Below are positions 10,898 to 20,450 of a stretch of DNA of 64,000 nucleotides, in pieces (within the stretch, counting starts at the first letter, position 1; each line of letters opens with the position of its first letter). Both the position numbers and the translations under genes were made by a program. The notes under the pieces were generated by a model. That model saw only the letters and a program-made list of their open reading frames with translations. It was not told the origin of the DNA and made no database searches. The stretch spans positions 1 through 64,000 of the forward strand of contig JANXYR010000060.1 of NCBI GenBank assembly GCA_025355965.1, written 5' to 3'. The DNA comes from Geobacteraceae bacterium (lineage in GTDB: Bacteria > Desulfobacterota > Desulfuromonadia > Geobacterales > Pseudopelobacteraceae).

Positions 10898-12103
10898 ATG
10901 GCCCGCTTTGCCCCTCGATTACTGGTAGTGCCAACTCCAGGGGATGCCGCTCGTGAATTAGGGCGCATTGCGGTTGACAGCTACGGTATAGTTGAAATGG
11001 TCCCCAAGATGCGGACGCTATGTATCGGTCTCTCCCGGTTGGAGTGCCGACAGGCAAACGTCCTTAAACAGGAGATGTTGTCTGTGGGGGGGGATGCTGC
11101 CGTTGCCAGGGGGACGGTCGCTTGCAGTGTTGAAAGTACTGATTGTGTTCTAATCGGAACAATTAAACAGCTTAAACGACTCACTCAGAAGCTTAAAGCA
11201 CAGCCGTTTGGTTTACCGGAACTTGCAGGGGAGTTGGACAGATTACTGGCGCATGCCGTCTCGGTACCAACAGTGTGGAAAACGTCACGCCGCCTGTTAT
11301 CTCTCCAGCGCCCTTTGATTATGGGAATTCTCAATCTTACCCCGGACTCTTTTTCTGATGGCGGTCGCTGCTTTGCCCCTGACCTGGCATTTGAAAGGGC
11401 TCTGGAGATGGAAGCGGAAGGTGCCGATATCATCGACATCGGCGGCGAAAGTACACGTCCAGGAGCAGCGCCGGTATCGTCAGCTGAGGAACTGAACCGC
11501 GTAATTCCTGTTATCGAGCGGCTTGCCGGTAGACTGAAGTGCGCTATTTCGGTCGATACCTGGAAAAGCGCTGTTGCTAGCAGAGCACTTTTGGCAGGTG
11601 CGGAAATTATCAACGATATCAGTGGCTTCAATTTTGATTCTCAGATGGCCGGAGTAGCTGCTGCAGGCGGAGCCGGAGTTGTGCTGATGCATACCAGGGG
11701 CACGCCGGATAACATGCAGCAGGATACCGCCTATGATGATATGATGGCTGAAATAACCGCCAATCTGAGTGCCTCAATAGTCCGTGCCCAGGAATCCGGC
11801 GTTTCCGATAATTGTATCGCAATTGATCCCGGGATCGGTTTCGGCAAGGATGTTGCGGGGAATCTGGAAATTATACGGCGAATTGCTGAGTTGACCGGTT
11901 TCGGTTTTCCTGTCCTGACTGGCCCATCGCGCAAATCATTCATAGGCAAAGTTCTGGGACGTGAGAACACTGATGATCGACTCTTCGGTACTGCTGCAGC
12001 CGTAGCTCTCTCTGTATCCCACGGTTCATCAATTCTACGTGTACATGATGTTCGCGCAATGAGAGACGTTGCTGATATGGCACATGCCGTAATGCACAGT
12101 TGA
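10898..12103 (+). CDS. folP: dihydropteroate synthase with N-terminal extension
   Basis: Joins p-aminobenzoate to the pterin pyrophosphate in folate synthesis. The catalytic domain starts near residue 140 (PLIMGILNLTPDSFSDGG) and continues with DIGGESTRPGA, SVDTWKS, NDISGF and GPSRKSFIG. The product is 401 residues, about 120-130 longer than the minimal enzyme. The extra N-terminus (residues about 1-130: RFAPRLLVVPTPGDAARELG... CVLIGTIKQLKRLT) is not a pterin-binding domain I recognise. The gene starts four bases after ftsH. A run of eight G lies in the extension at 11086-11093. Confidence 0.93.
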   Translation: MARFAPRLLVVPTPGDAARELGRIAVDSYGIVEMVPKMRTLCIGLSRLECRQANVLKQEMLSVGGDAAVARGTVACSVESTDCVLIGTIKQLKRLTQKLKAQPFGLPELAGELDRLLAHAVSVPTVWKTSRRLLSLQRPLIMGILNLTPDSFSDGGRCFAPDLAFERALEMEAEGADIIDIGGESTRPGAAPVSSAEELNRVIPVIERLAGRLKCAISVDTWKSAVASRALLAGAEIINDISGFNFDSQMAGVAAAGGAGVVLMHTRGTPDNMQQDTAYDDMMAEITANLSASIVRAQESGVSDNCIAIDPGIGFGKDVAGNLEIIRRIAELTGFGFPVLTGPSRKSFIGKVLGRENTDDRLFGTAAAVALSVSHGSSILRVHDVRAMRDVADMAHAVMHS

Positions 12104-12125
12104 ATGCCAACTTCAAAGGGGATGT

Positions 12126-12914
12126 ATGGCTCCATTTTTTGATAACGTCACCCTGCTTGGCCTACTCGATAAGTTTATTGTTGTGGGACTGGTTTACGGT
12201 TGCGCGCTGATTATTAGAAAAGAGGCCGCCCTTCGCCTTATCGCAATTATGACCGCCCTTTTCGTGGCGGAGTACAGCTCAAAAAAACTCGGTCTCACCT
12301 CTACCGCCTCCTTTTTCCATTTGTTGCTTTCTTCTGCGCCGGTTATTCTGGCAATCATTTTCCAGAGTGATATTAAGCGTGCACTATTTTCATTTTGGAA
12401 ACGACATAAGTCAGGTGATAGCGACAACCAAGACGTGAGTACTACTGTTGATGAACTGTCAAAAGGGCTTCACGAGTTGGCTGAGCGAAGGATTGGCGCC
12501 CTGATTGTCATCATCCGTCAGATGTCAATTGATCATCTTGTCCAGATTGGTACCGAGATTGACGCCAAGGTTACCAGCGAATTACTCAACTCTATTTTTC
12601 TTCCCTATTCTCCGATTCATGACGGCGCGGTCATTATCCAAAGGGAAAAGATTACCTCTGCCGGCTGTATTCTTCCACTTTCCCAGAATCCTGACATTGC
12701 AAAAAGCTTTGGAACTCGCCACCGTGCAGCACTTGGCATATCAGAACAGACTGATGTTCTTGTGCTGGTTGTCTCTGAGGAAACCGGAAAAATATCAATT
12801 GTTCATGAAGGAAAGATTACCTATGATGCTGATCCAGCGGAGATTCGTCGCCTTTCGCGTAAAGCGATCGAAGGGCGGCGCGCACCAAGGGTGACTATTG
12901 CACCTGAACACTGA
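12126..12914 (+). CDS. cdaA: membrane diadenylate cyclase CdaA (DisA_N domain)
   Basis: Makes the second messenger cyclic di-AMP from two ATP. The 262-residue product has hydrophobic N-terminal segments (residues about 10-30, 36-50 and 62-80) followed by a DAC domain holding both catalytic motifs, DGA at 166-168 and RHR at 198-200. Its neighbour glmM is the classic partner of CdaA. In Firmicutes a CdaR/YbbR regulator gene lies between the two; here only 24 nt separate cdaA and glmM, so no ybbR is present. Confidence 0.93.
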   Translation: MAPFFDNVTLLGLLDKFIVVGLVYGCALIIRKEAALRLIAIMTALFVAEYSSKKLGLTSTASFFHLLLSSAPVILAIIFQSDIKRALFSFWKRHKSGDSDNQDVSTTVDELSKGLHELAERRIGALIVIIRQMSIDHLVQIGTEIDAKVTSELLNSIFLPYSPIHDGAVIIQREKITSAGCILPLSQNPDIAKSFGTRHRAALGISEQTDVLVLVVSEETGKISIVHEGKITYDADPAEIRRLSRKAIEGRRAPRVTIAPEH

Positions 12915-12938
12915 CTCTACGTAAGGAGATGTATACTA

Positions 12939-14297
12939 ATGAAAAAACTATTCGGAACTGACGGCGTTCGCGGCGTTGCTAATGTGCATCCCATGACGAC
13001 TGAAATGGCGATGCAATTAGGCCGGGCCGCAGCCTATATCTTCAAGGGTGGGAGAAAAAGGCGGCACCGCATTGTGATAGGAAAGGATACCCGCCTCTCC
13101 GGTTATATGCTTGAAAATGCACTGGTAGCCGGCATCTGCTCGATGGGAGTCGATGTTCTGCAGGTCGGGCCGTTGCCGACTCCCGGGATTGCCAATATTA
13201 CTAAATCAATGCGCGCTGATGCAGGAGTTGTAATCTCTGCTTCACATAATGCCTTTCAGGATAATGGCATAAAATTCTTCTCGGCTGATGGGTTTAAACT
13301 GCCTGACGAGCTGGAACTGAAGATTGAAAAACTGATTGAGTCAAAAAAAATTGATGCGCTCCGGCCGACCGCTACAGAAGTTGGCAAGGCATACCGCATA
13401 GAAGATGCGGCTGGACGCTATATCGTTTATCTCAAAAATACATTTCCTCAGGAGATGGATCTTTCCGGCCTAAAGATAGTGCTGGATTGTGCAAATGGTG
13501 CGGCCTACAAGGTTGCGCCGGCTGTGTTTGAAGAGTTAGGAGCTGAAGTTATCCCGTATGGGGTTAAGCCGAACGGCACAAATATCAATGCCGAATGTGG
13601 TTCTACCTGCCCGTCTGTAATCAGTGAGGCTGTCAAGCTACATCGCGCTGATATCGGTATTGCTCTTGACGGTGATGCCGATCGTGTGATCGTCTGTGAC
13701 GAATTCGGCAATGAAGTCGATGGAGATCACATCATGGCCATCTGTGCCAGCGACATGCTTAAGCGCAAATTGCTCAAGAAAAAAACACTTGTGGCTACTG
13801 TCATGAGCAATATGGGGCTTGATATTGCACTTCGCAAAGCGGGCGGTAAAATCATCAAGACCGATGTTGGTGATCGGTACGTTGTTGAAGCAATGCGTAA
13901 AGGTGGCTACAATCTGGGTGGCGAGCAGTCCGGCCATATGATCTTCCTGGACTACAACACAACCGGTGACGGGATACTTTCCGCACTGCAGCTTCTGGCC
14001 GTTATGCGCCGGGAAGATAAGCCGCTTTCTGAATTGGCAGAGATCATGATCCCACTGCCGCAGGTACTATGCAATACACGCGTCAGAGAAAAAGTGGATA
14101 TCTATTCCATTAGCGATGTTGCTGCCAAGATTAAGGATGTTGAGGAAAAACTTGGCAATGAAGGTCGGGTGCTGATCCGCTACTCCGGCACTGAACCGTT
14201 GCTAAGAGTCATGATCGAGGGACAGGATAAATACGAGATCACGACATGGGCCAATGAGATCTGTGATCTAGTGAAGAAACATATTGGAGAGAAATAA
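12939..14297 (+). CDS. glmM: phosphoglucosamine mutase GlmM
   Basis: Interconverts glucosamine-6-phosphate and glucosamine-1-phosphate on the way to UDP-GlcNAc, feeding peptidoglycan and LPS. The 452-residue product carries the phosphoserine loop ISASHN with Ser102, the metal-binding loop DGDADR, the sugar-binding GGEQSGH and the phosphate-binding [16 protein letters not shown] strong ribosome site (TAAGGAGATG) precedes the ATG. The stop overlaps the pdxJ start (TAATG). In Firmicutes CdaA and GlmM interact physically; whether this holds here is inference from gene order. Confidence 0.96.
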   Translation: MKKLFGTDGVRGVANVHPMTTEMAMQLGRAAAYIFKGGRKRRHRIVIGKDTRLSGYMLENALVAGICSMGVDVLQVGPLPTPGIANITKSMRADAGVVISASHNAFQDNGIKFFSADGFKLPDELELKIEKLIESKKIDALRPTATEVGKAYRIEDAAGRYIVYLKNTFPQEMDLSGLKIVLDCANGAAYKVAPAVFEELGAEVIPYGVKPNGTNINAECGSTCPSVISEAVKLHRADIGIALDGDADRVIVCDEFGNEVDGDHIMAICASDMLKRKLLKKKTLVATVMSNMGLDIALRKAGGKIIKTDVGDRYVVEAMRKGGYNLGGEQSGHMIFLDYNTTGDGILSALQLLAVMRREDKPLSELAEIMIPLPQVLCNTRVREKVDIYSISDVAAKIKDVEEKLGNEGRVLIRYSGTEPLLRVMIEGQDKYEITTWANEICDLVKKHIGEK

Positions 14298-15016
14298 TGG
14301 CAAAACTGGGACTAAACGTTGATCATATAGCTACAGTCCGTCAGGCTCGTGGCGGGGTCGAGCCGGATCCGGTAACAGCCGCAGCCATTGGCGAGATGGC
14401 AGGTGCTGAAGGAATAACCATCCACCTGCGTGAGGACCGTCGCCACATTCAGGATCGCGATCTGGAAATTTTGCGTCGCACAGTCAAGAGTAAGCTAAAC
14501 CTTGAGATGGCTGCCACTCAGGAGATGGTACGCATCGCCCTGAATATAAAACCGGAGCAGGTTACCCTGGTTCCGGAAAAACGGCAGGAGCTGACTACGG
14601 AAGGTGGCTTGGATGTAATCGTTAATCTCAAGATGATCACCGATACCGTCAAACGCCTGAAAGATGGTGGAATAGTTGTCAGCTTATTTGTAGATCCCAA
14701 TCAGGAACAGATCAAGGCGGCCAAAAAAACCGATACCGATTATATTGAGATACACACCGGCGCTTACGCCGAGGCGGTGACTTGGACTGAACAGCAGCAT
14801 GAACTGGAACATATCGATACAGCCATAAAGTTGGCCCGTAAGGTTGGCTTGGGTGTAAATGCCGGCCATGGGCTTAATTACGTTAATATCAAGGCTATTG
14901 CCGCGCTTGGTGGGATAGAAGAGTACAACATCGGCCACTCCATCATTGCCCGCGCCATGCTTGTCGGGCTGGATCGAGCGGTGCGTGACATGGTTGAGCT
15001 TCTCAAGTACGCATGA
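14297..15016 (+). CDS. pdxJ: pyridoxine 5'-phosphate synthase PdxJ
   Basis: Condenses 1-deoxy-xylulose-5-phosphate with 3-amino-2-oxopropyl phosphate to pyridoxine phosphate in the DXP-dependent vitamin B6 pathway. The 239-residue TIM-barrel protein shows [17 protein letters not shown] at its N-terminus, [29 protein letters not shown] and the terminal [17 protein letters not shown]. It is coupled to glmM by overlapping stop and start, and its stop overlaps the acpS start (15013). Confidence 0.96.
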   Translation: MAKLGLNVDHIATVRQARGGVEPDPVTAAAIGEMAGAEGITIHLREDRRHIQDRDLEILRRTVKSKLNLEMAATQEMVRIALNIKPEQVTLVPEKRQELTTEGGLDVIVNLKMITDTVKRLKDGGIVVSLFVDPNQEQIKAAKKTDTDYIEIHTGAYAEAVTWTEQQHELEHIDTAIKLARKVGLGVNAGHGLNYVNIKAIAALGGIEEYNIGHSIIARAMLVGLDRAVRDMVELLKYA

Positions 15017-15390
15017 TCTACGGAATAGGCACTGATATTGTTGCAGTAGAGCGTTTTCAGCGGTTTATAGATACCGGCAATTCAGCTGTTATTGAGCGGC
15101 TCTTTACCCCGGCCGAACGTTCCAGGTGCAACAGCAGAAAGGATGCCGCATCCTGTCTGGCAGCCAGATTTGCCGCAAAGGAAGCTTTCCTGAAGGCTCT
15201 CGGAACCGGCCTGCGAGATGGTATTTCATGGTTGGATATGGAGGTATCTAATGATACTCTCGGAAAACCGGAACTGCTGCTTTCCGGGAAAGCAGCAGCG
15301 CAGTTTGAGGCCAAAGAATTGATCAAAGTACATCTGTCTCTATCTCATGATGGTGGCAGTGCTATTGCGATGGTGGTTTTGGAGTCATAA
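15013..15390 (+). CDS. acpS: holo-[acyl-carrier-protein] synthase
   Basis: Transfers the phosphopantetheine arm of CoA to apo-ACP for fatty acid synthesis. The 125-residue protein starts with [15 protein letters not shown], whose Asp binds magnesium, and has the second signature [15 protein letters not shown] plus the C-terminal [14 protein letters not shown]. Its start overlaps the end of pdxJ by four bases, and the next gene begins directly after its stop. This pdxJ-acpS pairing is common in bacteria. Confidence 0.95.
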   Translation: MIYGIGTDIVAVERFQRFIDTGNSAVIERLFTPAERSRCNSRKDAASCLAARFAAKEAFLKALGTGLRDGISWLDMEVSNDTLGKPELLLSGKAAAQFEAKELIKVHLSLSHDGGSAIAMVVLES

Positions 15391-16935
15391 ATGAGAGTCG
15401 TTACCGCACAGACCATGCAGGAAATCGACAAACAGGCTATCGATGGTTATAACATTGCCGGTCAGCAACTAATGGAAAGTGCCGGTAGCAGGTGCGTTGA
15501 AGAGATAATCGCCAAGTTTGGGTTGGTTGGTTGCTCTGTGATCATGGCCGGCAAAGGTAACAATGGTGGAGATGGCTATGTCATTGCCCGTCTGCTGGAT
15601 CAGAAGGGATGGAATGTCAAAGTTATTCTCCTGGCTGATCGTGATCAGGTCTGCGGAGACGCGGCGGTGAACCTCGAAAAGCTTCACGGTTCCATCATCA
15701 ATTTTTGTACCCACGAAGGTCAATTGTCTGCCCTGCATATGGAAGAAATTTTTCAGGCGGATGTGATTGTCGATGCTCTGCTTGGCACAGGGTTGAACAG
15801 CGATGTCAGCGGTATTTACCTTGAGGCGATTGATCTGATTAATGCATCCGGTCGGCCTGTCGTTTCTGTTGATATTCCATCCGGCATCCATGGCACCACC
15901 GGACGAGTGCTGGGAGAGGCAGTCAGAGCAGATATAACCGTTACATTCGCCTTTGCAAAACTTGGGCATGTTCTCTACCCAGGCGCCGAATATACCGGAC
16001 GACTGGTGGTGGCCGATATCGGTATTCCACAAAAGCTGATGGAAACTGCGGTTGGTTACGATTTTCTGAATGCAGATACAGTGCGACCAATGCTGCATCG
16101 GAGAGATCGGCAAGCTCACAAGGGGCAGTTTGGACATTGCCTGATAATCGCCGGATCTACCGGCAAAACCGGTGCAGCGGCTTTATCCGCAAACAGTGCC
16201 GTGAGAGCCGGTTCAGGGCTGGTAACCCTGGCTGTTGCCGAAAGTATTCACAGCATTCTTGAAATAAAAACAACGGAAGTAATGACCTCACCACTTCCTG
16301 ATTCCGGCAGCGGACATCTTTCAGACAGCGTATTTCCGCTAATTGAAAAGCTGCTGGTCGGTAAGAATGCAATAGCAATTGGCCCTGGTCTTGGCGCTCG
16401 TTCAGGAACAAATGCACTGGTTCAGAATATGGTTGAGACTGTTGCATTGCCGATGGTCATCGATGCCGATGGTCTGAACGCTTTGGCAGAAGAAATATCC
16501 GTCTTAAATCGAAAAAAATCAAAGCAGGTCATTCTAACCCCGCACCCTGGAGAAATGTCACGCTTGTTGGGTACTTCAATCCATGCTGTTGAGGCAACTC
16601 GCATTTCAGTTGCTCAGGAATTTGCCAGTAAATACGGTGTTTTCCTGGTTCTTAAGGGAGCTCGTACTATTATTGCTTCTCCAGATGGTAGCGTGGCTAT
16701 CAATGGCAGTGGCAACCCCGGTATGGCCAGTGGTGGCATGGGCGATGTGCTGACCGGCATAATTGTTTCTCTGCTGGGCCAAGGATATACCGCTATGGAC
16801 GCCTGCTGTCTGGGGGTGTTTCTTCACGGTTTTGCCGCAGATATGGTTGTAGAGGAGAAAGGTGAAATCGGAATAAATGCGTCCGACGTTATTGAGTCGT
16901 TACCGTATGCGTATAACAAAATTATTAAAAAATAA
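15391..16935 (+). CDS. nnr: bifunctional NAD(P)HX epimerase/dehydratase
   Basis: Repairs hydrated NADH and NADPH. The 514-residue product is a fusion: residues about 1-215 form the NnrE epimerase (YjeF_N fold, with MAGKGNNGGDGYVIARLL and SVDIPSGIHGTTG), and about 225-510 the ADP-dependent NnrD dehydratase of ribokinase-like fold (LTPHPGEMSRLL, then GSGNPGMASGGMGDVLTGI, the anion hole with catalytic Asp). Both halves look intact. The start abuts the acpS stop. The downstream CBS gene has its own ribosome site (AAAAGGAG). Confidence 0.95.
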   Translation: MRVVTAQTMQEIDKQAIDGYNIAGQQLMESAGSRCVEEIIAKFGLVGCSVIMAGKGNNGGDGYVIARLLDQKGWNVKVILLADRDQVCGDAAVNLEKLHGSIINFCTHEGQLSALHMEEIFQADVIVDALLGTGLNSDVSGIYLEAIDLINASGRPVVSVDIPSGIHGTTGRVLGEAVRADITVTFAFAKLGHVLYPGAEYTGRLVVADIGIPQKLMETAVGYDFLNADTVRPMLHRRDRQAHKGQFGHCLIIAGSTGKTGAAALSANSAVRAGSGLVTLAVAESIHSILEIKTTEVMTSPLPDSGSGHLSDSVFPLIEKLLVGKNAIAIGPGLGARSGTNALVQNMVETVALPMVIDADGLNALAEEISVLNRKKSKQVILTPHPGEMSRLLGTSIHAVEATRISVAQEFASKYGVFLVLKGARTIIASPDGSVAINGSGNPGMASGGMGDVLTGIIVSLLGQGYTAMDACCLGVFLHGFAADMVVEEKGEIGINASDVIESLPYAYNKIIKK

Positions 16936-16987
16936 CCTGCCGTCGAATTTGAAGATGTTCGGTGAGCTCTAAAAAAGGAGTATTCCC

Positions 16988-17437
16988 ATGCTGACCGTTG
17001 CAGATATCATGACCAAAAATGTAGTTTCAATAAAAGGGACCACAACCGTGCGCGAAATGGCCGTTATTTTCGGCACCATGAACTTTGGGTCACTTCCGAT
17101 TGTTGATGAAGTCGGAAATCTGACCGGAATAGTTTCCGCATCCGATTTGGTTGAACAGGATCGCCCCCTGCATATCCCGACAGTTATCTCTCTTTTTGAT
17201 TGGATCATACCGCTTGGTGGTGAAGGATCACTGCAACGAGATCTGAATAAAATCACCGCACAAACCGCTTCTGAATTGGCATCAACTGATATCATCACCG
17301 TCACACCTTTAGATGCTGTCAGTAGTGTCGCCGAAATCATGAGCAGCAAAAAGTTACATTCGCTTCCCGTTGTGGAAGGTGAAAAGCTGGTCGGCATCGT
17401 GTCTAGAATTGATATCATCCGCTCAATGAACCGGTAG
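16988..17437 (+). CDS. two-CBS-domain protein
   Basis: A 149-residue protein built almost entirely of a CBS pair (Bateman module). CBS1 covers residues about 8-58 (DIMTKNVVSIKGTTTVREMAVIF... LPIVDEVGNLTGIVSASDL) and CBS2 about 92-147 (STDIITVTPLDAVSSVAEIM... LPVVEGEKLVGIVSRIDI). Such stand-alone pairs bind adenine nucleotides and act as energy sensors, but the partner is unknown. The stop overlaps the GTG start of tsaE by one base, so the two are probably cotranslated. Confidence 0.9.
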   Translation: MLTVADIMTKNVVSIKGTTTVREMAVIFGTMNFGSLPIVDEVGNLTGIVSASDLVEQDRPLHIPTVISLFDWIIPLGGEGSLQRDLNKITAQTASELASTDIITVTPLDAVSSVAEIMSSKKLHSLPVVEGEKLVGIVSRIDIIRSMNR

Positions 17438-17928
17438 TGCCAAGTTTGCAGATTACAACAAACTCTCCTGGCGAGACGGAGCAACTGGGTGAGACTCTCG
17501 GTTTGCTACTCCATTCCGGTTTTTTTCTGGCTCTACGTGGTGACCTCGGAGGTGGAAAAACTTGCCTTACCCGTGGAGTGGTTGCCTCGCTGGCCCCTCA
17601 AAGTACTCATTTGGTGGCAAGCCCGACATACGCAATAATGAATTGTTATCCGGGCAGTATTCCGGTCTACCACTTCGATTTCTACCGCCTGACCGGTGAT
17701 GATGATATTGCCGAGCTTGGATTTGAAGAGTTCTTTTATGGTGACGGTGTCTGTGTTGTTGAATGGTCTGAGCGCCTCGTAGAACTGAGACCATCAGATG
17801 TGATGACGTTGCTGTTTGAATATTCAGGGGATGCTCAACGTCTGATTACCATAACCAGCTCCGGACAAAAATCAGACATTGTCCTTGAACAGCTTTCAGA
17901 TATGCTCCAACAGCAAAAAAAACTTTGA
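17437..17928 (+). CDS. tsaE: tRNA threonylcarbamoyladenosine biosynthesis ATPase TsaE
   Basis: ATPase partner of TsaB and TsaD in making t6A37 in ANN-reading tRNAs. The 163-residue protein has Walker A LRGDLGGGKTCLTRGV, the SPTYAIMNCY segment and HFDFYRL, followed by VVEWSERL near the C-terminus, all diagnostic of the family. It starts with GTG at 17437, sharing one base with the upstream stop codon; no better in-frame ATG precedes the Walker motif. tsaB and tsaD are not in this window. Confidence 0.93.
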   Translation: MPSLQITTNSPGETEQLGETLGLLLHSGFFLALRGDLGGGKTCLTRGVVASLAPQSTHLVASPTYAIMNCYPGSIPVYHFDFYRLTGDDDIAELGFEEFFYGDGVCVVEWSERLVELRPSDVMTLLFEYSGDAQRLITITSSGQKSDIVLEQLSDMLQQQKKL

Positions 17929-18006
17929 CCTGACAGTATGTTGTCTGTTATAGAGCAACATTCGGCGGTTCATATTATCAACCAATTTCCCAACAAGGAG
18001 AGCAGT

Positions 18007-19221
18007 ATGGCGCTTGTAGTACAGAAGTACGGTGGCACCTCAGTCGGTTCACCCGACCGCATTAAAAATGTTGCCAAACGCATCATCAAGACATATGACG
18101 CAGGAAATGATGTGATTGTTGTTGTATCCGCCATGTCTGGTGAAACCAACAAGCTCGTTGCACTTGCTAATGAAATGTGTGAAATACCGGACGGTCGTGA
18201 ATATGACGTTCTGGTTGCGACCGGCGAACAGGTCACTATCGGACTACTCTCCATGTATCTTAAGTCTCAGGGGTACAAAGCAAAATCTTATCAGGGGTGG
18301 CAGGTTCCGATCATTACGGACTCTACTGCCGCGAAAGCTCGTATTGAGAGTATCGGTGATAAGAATATCCGCACCGATCTTAAAGAAGGCACCATTATAG
18401 TTTTGGCCGGTTTTCAGGGGATCGATGCCGCCGGCAACGTAACCACTCTGGGACGCGGTGGTTCTGATACCTCTGCCGTTGCTATTGCCGCTGCCCTCAA
18501 GGCGGATGTCTGTGAAATTTACACTGATGTTGACGGTGTCTACACTACAGACCCCAACGTCTGTAAAGAGGCCCGAAAGATTGAAAAGATATCGTATGAC
18601 GAGATGCTGGAACTGGCCAGTCTTGGAGCCAAAGTACTCCAGATACGTTCTGTTGAATTCGCCAAAAAATATAACGTGGACGTACATGTCCGCTCAAGTC
18701 TTAATGAAAACACCGGTACAATGGTTACCAGGGAGGACAAGGATATGGAAGGAATACTCGTTTCAGGGGTTGCGTACGACAAGAATGAGGCTAAGATTGC
18801 TGTCAAGGGTGTCCCTGATAAGCCCGGCATTGCTGCAAAGATTCTTACACCACTTTCCGATGCCGCTATCTCGGTAGATATGATTGTTCAAAATGTCAGC
18901 GACAACGGCATGACGGACTTCACTTTCACCGTTACAAAGGCTGATCTTAAGCAGGCTCTTTTGATTACGAACGAAGTAGCTAAAGAAGTCCAGGCCAAAG
19001 AGGTCCTTTCTGATGAAAATATCAGCAAAATATCGATTGTAGGTCTTGGAATGAGGAGCCATGCCGGAGTAGCTACGCAAATGTTCAGTGCACTCTCCCA
19101 AAACGGTATCAATATCCAGATGATTTCAACATCGGAAATAAAAATCTCGGTTGTCATTGATGAGAAATATACCGAATTGGCCGTGCGCGTCTTGCACGAA
19201 AGCTTTGGTTTGGCCGGCTGA
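18007..19221 (+). CDS. lysC: aspartate kinase
   Basis: Phosphorylates aspartate at the head of the lysine, methionine and threonine pathways. The 404-residue protein begins [20 protein letters not shown] (kinase ATP site) and ends with two ACT domains ([14 protein letters not shown]... and [19 protein letters not shown]), the usual site of feedback inhibition. ATG 18007 has an AAGGAGAG ribosome site; the in-frame ATG at 17938 would add 23 residues unlike the family. No lysine riboswitch fits in the 78 nt upstream. A clear terminator follows. Confidence 0.95.
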   Translation: MALVVQKYGGTSVGSPDRIKNVAKRIIKTYDAGNDVIVVVSAMSGETNKLVALANEMCEIPDGREYDVLVATGEQVTIGLLSMYLKSQGYKAKSYQGWQVPIITDSTAAKARIESIGDKNIRTDLKEGTIIVLAGFQGIDAAGNVTTLGRGGSDTSAVAIAAALKADVCEIYTDVDGVYTTDPNVCKEARKIEKISYDEMLELASLGAKVLQIRSVEFAKKYNVDVHVRSSLNENTGTMVTREDKDMEGILVSGVAYDKNEAKIAVKGVPDKPGIAAKILTPLSDAAISVDMIVQNVSDNGMTDFTFTVTKADLKQALLITNEVAKEVQAKEVLSDENISKISIVGLGMRSHAGVATQMFSALSQNGINIQMISTSEIKISVVIDEKYTELAVRVLHESFGLAG

Positions 19222-19250
19222 TTTTTTGACCGACATGTAACCTGTTTGTC

Positions 19251-19285
19251 ATGGGGGAGAGCAATTAATGCTCTCTCCCATTTTA
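19251..19285 (+). terminator. intrinsic terminator of lysC
   Basis: A 12-bp stem (19251-19262 with 19270-19281, one G-U pair) closes a 7-nt AATTAAT loop and is followed by a short T-rich run. It lies 30 nt after the lysC stop. An ATG at 19268 falls in the loop, which argues against using it as the start of the next gene. Confidence 0.75.
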
Positions 19286-19303
19286 ATATCGGAGTTGGTG
19301 TCG

Positions 19304-19945
19304 ATGAAACATGAAATTATTTACAGCCAACCGGAAACAAATGGGAACCTTTCGGAACTACCTAAAATAGAGGGTGTTACCGGTGTTATTCTGGCTGGTG
19401 GGGCATCTAGTCGCATGGGGAGGAACAAGGCGTTGCTGGAAATTAACGGCACTTCGATCATAACCCTTACCTTTCGAACACTGGCCAGCTTGTTTCATGA
19501 AGTTATAGTCGTCACAAATTCACCGCTAGATTATGATTTTCTTCCCTGCCGCATAGTCCCGGATATTTATCCTGGTTACGGTTCAATTGCTGGCCTGCAC
19601 TCAGCTCTGACTCACAGCAGTAACTCGTATTCATTTGTAACCGCTTGCGACTTGCCATTTATAGACCAGGCTATTATTCGCTATCTGTGTGATTTTCGCA
19701 CGGAGGAATATGACGCTGTGGTCCCTTTAAGCGGGGGGGGGCAGGAGCCGCTGCATGCGCTCTATGCATCATCTTGCAAAGATCTCTTTGAAGACGCAAT
19801 ACAGCATGGTGAACGGAAGATTCAGGATGTCTTGAAAAGGATGAATATTAGACAGGTAACTTGTTATGAATTAAAGGGTTTTGGAGGGAGAAAGTCATCC
19901 TTTCTAAATGTGAATACGCCTGAAGAGTACGAGGCAATCAGGTAG
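19304..19945 (+). CDS. mobA: molybdenum cofactor guanylyltransferase (MobA-like)
   Basis: Adds GMP to molybdopterin to form the guanine dinucleotide cofactor used by many anaerobic oxidoreductases. The 213-residue product has the nucleotidyltransferase motif VILAGGASSRMGRNKALLEI near residue 30, then PDIYPGYGSIAGLHSAL and TACDLPFI. ATG 19304 has GGAG nine bases upstream, whereas the in-frame ATG at 19268 lies inside the lysC terminator. A run of nine G at 19733-19741 encodes Gly-Gly-Gly. The 3' end overlaps the convergent tadA by eight bases. Confidence 0.88.
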   Translation: MKHEIIYSQPETNGNLSELPKIEGVTGVILAGGASSRMGRNKALLEINGTSIITLTFRTLASLFHEVIVVTNSPLDYDFLPCRIVPDIYPGYGSIAGLHSALTHSSNSYSFVTACDLPFIDQAIIRYLCDFRTEEYDAVVPLSGGGQEPLHALYASSCKDLFEDAIQHGERKIQDVLKRMNIRQVTCYELKGFGGRKSSFLNVNTPEEYEAIR

Positions 19946-20450
19946 TACGTATTATTCTTTTCCGCGTGCGTAATTGGGCAAAGAAGTCACTCAGCAGGCC
20001 GGAACATTCGCTTTCAAGAACACGCGGTAGAAGTTCAGCCTTGTGATTAAGTCGGGGATCGTTGGAGAGGTCATAGAGCGAACCGGCTGCTCCCCCCTTT
20101 GGGTCGTAACAGCCGAAGATTACCTTGGGGATGCGGGCCAATATGACAGCCCCCATGCACATCGTACAAGGCTCGAGGGTGACATACAGGACAGTTTCAA
20201 GAAGCCGCCAAGAACCAAGTTTTCGGGCGGCTTTTCGGATGGCAATCAACTCGGCGTGTCCTGTCGGGTCCTGACTGGTTTCACGCAGGTTATGGGCGCG
20301 GGCAATGATTCTGTCACTCTTTACGATAACGCAGCCGATCGGCACCTCGTTCTTGGCCTTGGCCTTGCCCGCTTCGGCGATGGCATAGCGCATCCAGTAT
20401 TCGTGGGAGCGAGGCGGGGCGGGCTTTATAGGGGGGCTGGAGAGTGTAAT
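19938..20450 (-). CDS. tadA: tRNA-specific adenosine deaminase TadA, probable non-canonical ATT start
   Basis: Deaminates A34 to inosine in tRNA-Arg(ACG). Zinc and catalytic motifs are intact: TGHAELIAI and LEPCTMCMGAV. The first ATG is at 20393, giving 151 residues, but the codons just upstream read SHEYW, which continues the conserved TadA N-terminal helix (E. coli TadA also has SHEYWMR). No ATG, GTG or TTG lies in frame between there and the upstream stop. An ATT at 20448-20450, nine bases after an AAAGGA ribosome site (20460-20465), is the best start and gives 170 residues. The enzyme identity is sure; the exact start is inference. Confidence 0.9.
   Translation of the reverse strand: MTLSSPPIKPAPPRSHEYWMRYAIAEAGKAKAKNEVPIGCVIVKSDRIIARAHNLRETSQDPTGHAELIAIRKAARKLGSWRLLETVLYVTLEPCTMCMGAVILARIPKVIFGCYDPKGGAAGSLYDLSNDPRLNHKAELLPRVLESECSGLLSDFFAQLRTRKRIIRTT

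Noticed and set aside
15469-16137. 222-codon open frame on the minus strand
   Set aside because: It lies wholly antisense to the well-supported nnr gene, lacks a ribosome site and recognisable motifs.
19268-19303. Upstream ATG start for mobA
   Set aside because: The ATG lies in the loop of the lysC terminator, whereas ATG 19304 has a proper ribosome site.
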